Assembly: GCA_947628325.1 (NCBI GenBank)
Contig: CANQZL010000092.1
Span: 1-6,602, forward strand
Reading direction: 5' to 3'
Length of the DNA: 6,602 nt
Source of the DNA: an uncultured Bacilli bacterium
GTDB lineage: Bacteria; Bacillota_I; Bacilli_A; RF39; UBA660
The translations under genes and the position numbers were made by a program. Shown here one piece after another: positions 5,160 to 6,602 of this stretch (positions within the stretch are counted from its first letter, which is position 1; every line of letters starts with the position of its first letter). The notes beneath the pieces were generated by a model that saw nothing but the letters and a program-made list of their open reading frames with translations, did not search any database and was not told the origin of the DNA.

Positions 5160-5962
5160 AAACAAGAATTATTAGTGCTATAGTAGCTCTTGCTATTGTA
5201 ATTCCTTTATTTTTGTTAGGAGGAATACCTTTTAGTATAGGAGCTGGTTTAATAGCAGCTTTAGCTTATAAAGAAATAATAGAATTAAAAACTAGTCATA
5301 AACCATATTCTATGTTAATTATTTTACTTGGTTTTATTTCTTTAGAATTAATAGTCTTTAATAGACTGCAAGCATCATATATTTATAATGGAGTATCTTA
5401 TGGTATTATAGGATTAGTATTACTATTATTACTTATTCCTTCGATATTTGATAAAAAAGGTAATTATACGACAAAAGATGCTTTATATCTTTTTGGTATA
5501 ACAACACTTATAGGTTTATTTTTCAATTTATTAATTTTATTAGAGTATGCTAATAAATGGTTATTACTTTATTTAATATTAATTGCTATATTAACAGATA
5601 CATTTGCAATGATTGTGGGATGCTTAATAGGTAAACATAAACTTATACCTCGAGTATCTCCTAAGAAATCTGTTGAAGGAAGTATTGCTGGTTCAGTAGT
5701 AGCTACTGCTATAGCATCTATTTATTATTACAATGTTATAACAAGTAATATTAATATTTTTGTTTTAATAGTTACAACTCTTATTTTATCTATATTAGGA
5801 CAACTAGGAGATTTATTATTTAGTAAAATAAAAAGAGAAAATGAAATTAAAGATTTTTCTAATATAATGCCAGGTCATGGTGGAATATTAGATAGATTAG
5901 ATAGTATGACATTAATAATATTTGGTTATATTATTATTATCAATATAATAAATATGTTTTAA
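5156..5962 (+). CDS. cdsA: Phosphatidate cytidylyltransferase (CDP-diacylglycerol synthase)
   Basis: CdsA converts phosphatidic acid and CTP to CDP-diacylglycerol and pyrophosphate, the branch point for phosphatidylglycerol and cardiolipin. It is an integral membrane enzyme; the 268-residue product is close to the usual 260-280. Several hydrophobic helices are visible (for example about 5-37, 51-68, 80-97, 110-130, 136-158, 177-192 and 200-217). The family signature is complete near the C terminus: S223-K-I-K-R, K232-D, then MPGHGGILDRLD (238-249). The preceding TDTFAMIVGCLIGKHK (147-162) and SPKKSVEGSIAGS (168-180) are also typical. It follows uppS with a four-base overlap and precedes rseP by 17 bases, so the three are probably co-transcribed. 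The GTG start is set by the strong GGAGGT and by the expected N terminus, MKTRIISA. Confidence 0.97.
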   Translation: MKTRIISAIVALAIVIPLFLLGGIPFSIGAGLIAALAYKEIIELKTSHKPYSMLIILLGFISLELIVFNRLQASYIYNGVSYGIIGLVLLLLLIPSIFDKKGNYTTKDALYLFGITTLIGLFFNLLILLEYANKWLLLYLILIAILTDTFAMIVGCLIGKHKLIPRVSPKKSVEGSIAGSVVATAIASIYYYNVITSNINIFVLIVTTLILSILGQLGDLLFSKIKRENEIKDFSNIMPGHGGILDRLDSMTLIIFGYIIIINIINMF

Positions 5963-5968
5963 ATTAGT

Positions 5969-5982
5969 AAGGTGATTAAATG
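5969..5982 (+). promoter_or_regulatory. Ribosome binding site of rseP
   Basis: AAGGTGAT (5969-5976) is complementary to the 16S 3' end and lies just before ATG 5980 in the 17-base gap after cdsA. No promoter is evident in this short gap, so rseP depends on the upstream operon. Confidence 0.8.
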
Positions 5983-6602
5983 AATACAATTATAAATATT
6001 TTATTATTCATATTTATTTTAGGAATATTAATATTTGTTCATGAATTAGGACATTTCTTAACAGCTAAAAAAAGTGGAGTATATATTCATGAATTTTCTA
6101 TAGGAATGGGTCCAGTAGTAAAAACTATTAAAGGTAAAGATGGCATTAATTATTCTATAAGAGCATTACCTATTGGTGGTTTTGTACAAATGGCTGGAGA
6201 AATATACGAAGATGATGATACTAATAAAATACCTAAAAAGAGATTTATGTGTAATCGTCCTTGGTATCAAAGACTTATAATTTTAGTTGCTGGAGTATTT
6301 AATAACTTCCTATTAGCTATAATTTTGTTATTTGTAATAGCTCTTATTTGGGGAGCTCCTTCTTTAAAACCAGTTATTCATAATGTTACAGAAGGTAAAC
6401 CAGTAGCTGAAGCAGGGATAGTAGCTGGGGATACTATCGTAGAAATTAATGGTTCTAAAGTATCTACTTGGGATAAAGCTCAATTGTTACTATTATTAAA
6501 AGATAAAGATGATACTTATGAAATAAAAGTAAGACATGAAGATGGGGAAGAAGATACTTATAACATTAAACCAGAAACTGAGAAAGATGAAGAAGGTAAT
6601 GA
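5980..6602 (+). CDS. rseP: RseP/RasP family site-2 intramembrane zinc metalloprotease (3' partial)
   Basis: The frame runs open to the window edge, with 207 complete codons visible out of a usual 350-430. Site-2 proteases cut transmembrane segments, for example anti-sigma factors after a first cut, signal-peptide remnants and, in Firmicutes, the cell-division protein FtsL. Residues about 3-20 form the first membrane helix, followed at once by the zinc-binding motif HELGH (21-25). RALPIGGFVQMAGE (61-74) is the conserved membrane-associated loop. GVFNNFLLA (105-113), in a second hydrophobic segment (98-124), is the family's N-F-x-x-A block. A PDZ domain begins near 130, with EAGIVAGDTIVEINGSKV (144-161) as its core. 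The rest of the PDZ domain, the later helices and the second catalytic Asp motif (LDG) lie beyond the window. In B. subtilis rasP follows dxr; here it follows cdsA directly. Confidence 0.95.
   Translation, partial: MNTIINILLFIFILGILIFVHELGHFLTAKKSGVYIHEFSIGMGPVVKTIKGKDGINYSIRALPIGGFVQMAGEIYEDDDTNKIPKKRFMCNRPWYQRLIILVAGVFNNFLLAIILLFVIALIWGAPSLKPVIHNVTEGKPVAEAGIVAGDTIVEINGSKVSTWDKAQLLLLLKDKDDTYEIKVRHEDGEEDTYNIKPETEKDEEGN

Noticed and set aside
5150..5170. TGA read as tryptophan (Mycoplasma-type code), prompted by the very AT-rich DNA
   Set aside because: The uppS TGA forms a classic GTGA start/stop overlap with cdsA and is placed correctly for the UppS C terminus; all Trp codons seen are TGG.

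Overview
The window is a strongly AT-rich, low-GC Gram-positive (Bacillota) chromosome segment in which every gene lies on the + strand. Genes end in TAA, TAG and TGA, tryptophan is read from TGG, and a GTGA start/stop overlap joins uppS and cdsA. This points to the standard bacterial code rather than the Mycoplasma code. A convincing CotE spore-coat homologue and the uppS-cdsA-rseP block argue for class Bacilli, probably an uncultured gut-type lineage related to Erysipelotrichales/RF39-like groups. The class-level placement is well supported; anything finer is a guess.

Region 1 (1-1578): the 3' part of a large surface protein gene. It has three tandem cadherin-like beta-sandwich repeats, a further beta-rich domain and a C-terminal transmembrane anchor, and its stop codon sits inside a terminator hairpin. 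Region 2 (1600-3133): a single-gene unit for a short RelA/SpoT homologue with an extended -10 promoter and an AT-rich terminator. The (p)ppGpp hydrolase (HD) residues are intact. Several synthetase residues are replaced, including the catalytic Glu (now Gln), and the protein stops just after the TGS domain. Region 3 (3144-3783): cotE, preceded by a sequence resembling a mother-cell sigma E/K -10 and followed by a terminator whose 3' arm contains the -35 box of the next promoter.

Region 4 (3763-4375): the small translation/RNA operon rpsP-khpA (ribosomal protein bS16 and a KH-domain RNA-binding protein), closed by a strong terminator. Region 5 (4401-6602, runs off the end): the envelope operon uppS-cdsA-rseP. 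UppS makes undecaprenyl diphosphate, the lipid carrier for wall synthesis. CdsA makes CDP-diacylglycerol for phospholipids. RseP is a site-2 intramembrane protease, cut off here in its PDZ domain. dxr, which lies between cdsA and rasP in Bacillus subtilis, is absent.

Most of the window is ordinary housekeeping sequence. The items most worth a second look are the apparently hydrolase-only, C-terminally short Rel protein, cotE beside it with a possible sporulation promoter, and the interlocked cotE terminator / rpsP promoter. I see no mobile element, CRISPR array, tRNA, rRNA or recognisable riboswitch, and no believable gene on the - strand. No gene-free stretch exceeds about 110 bases.
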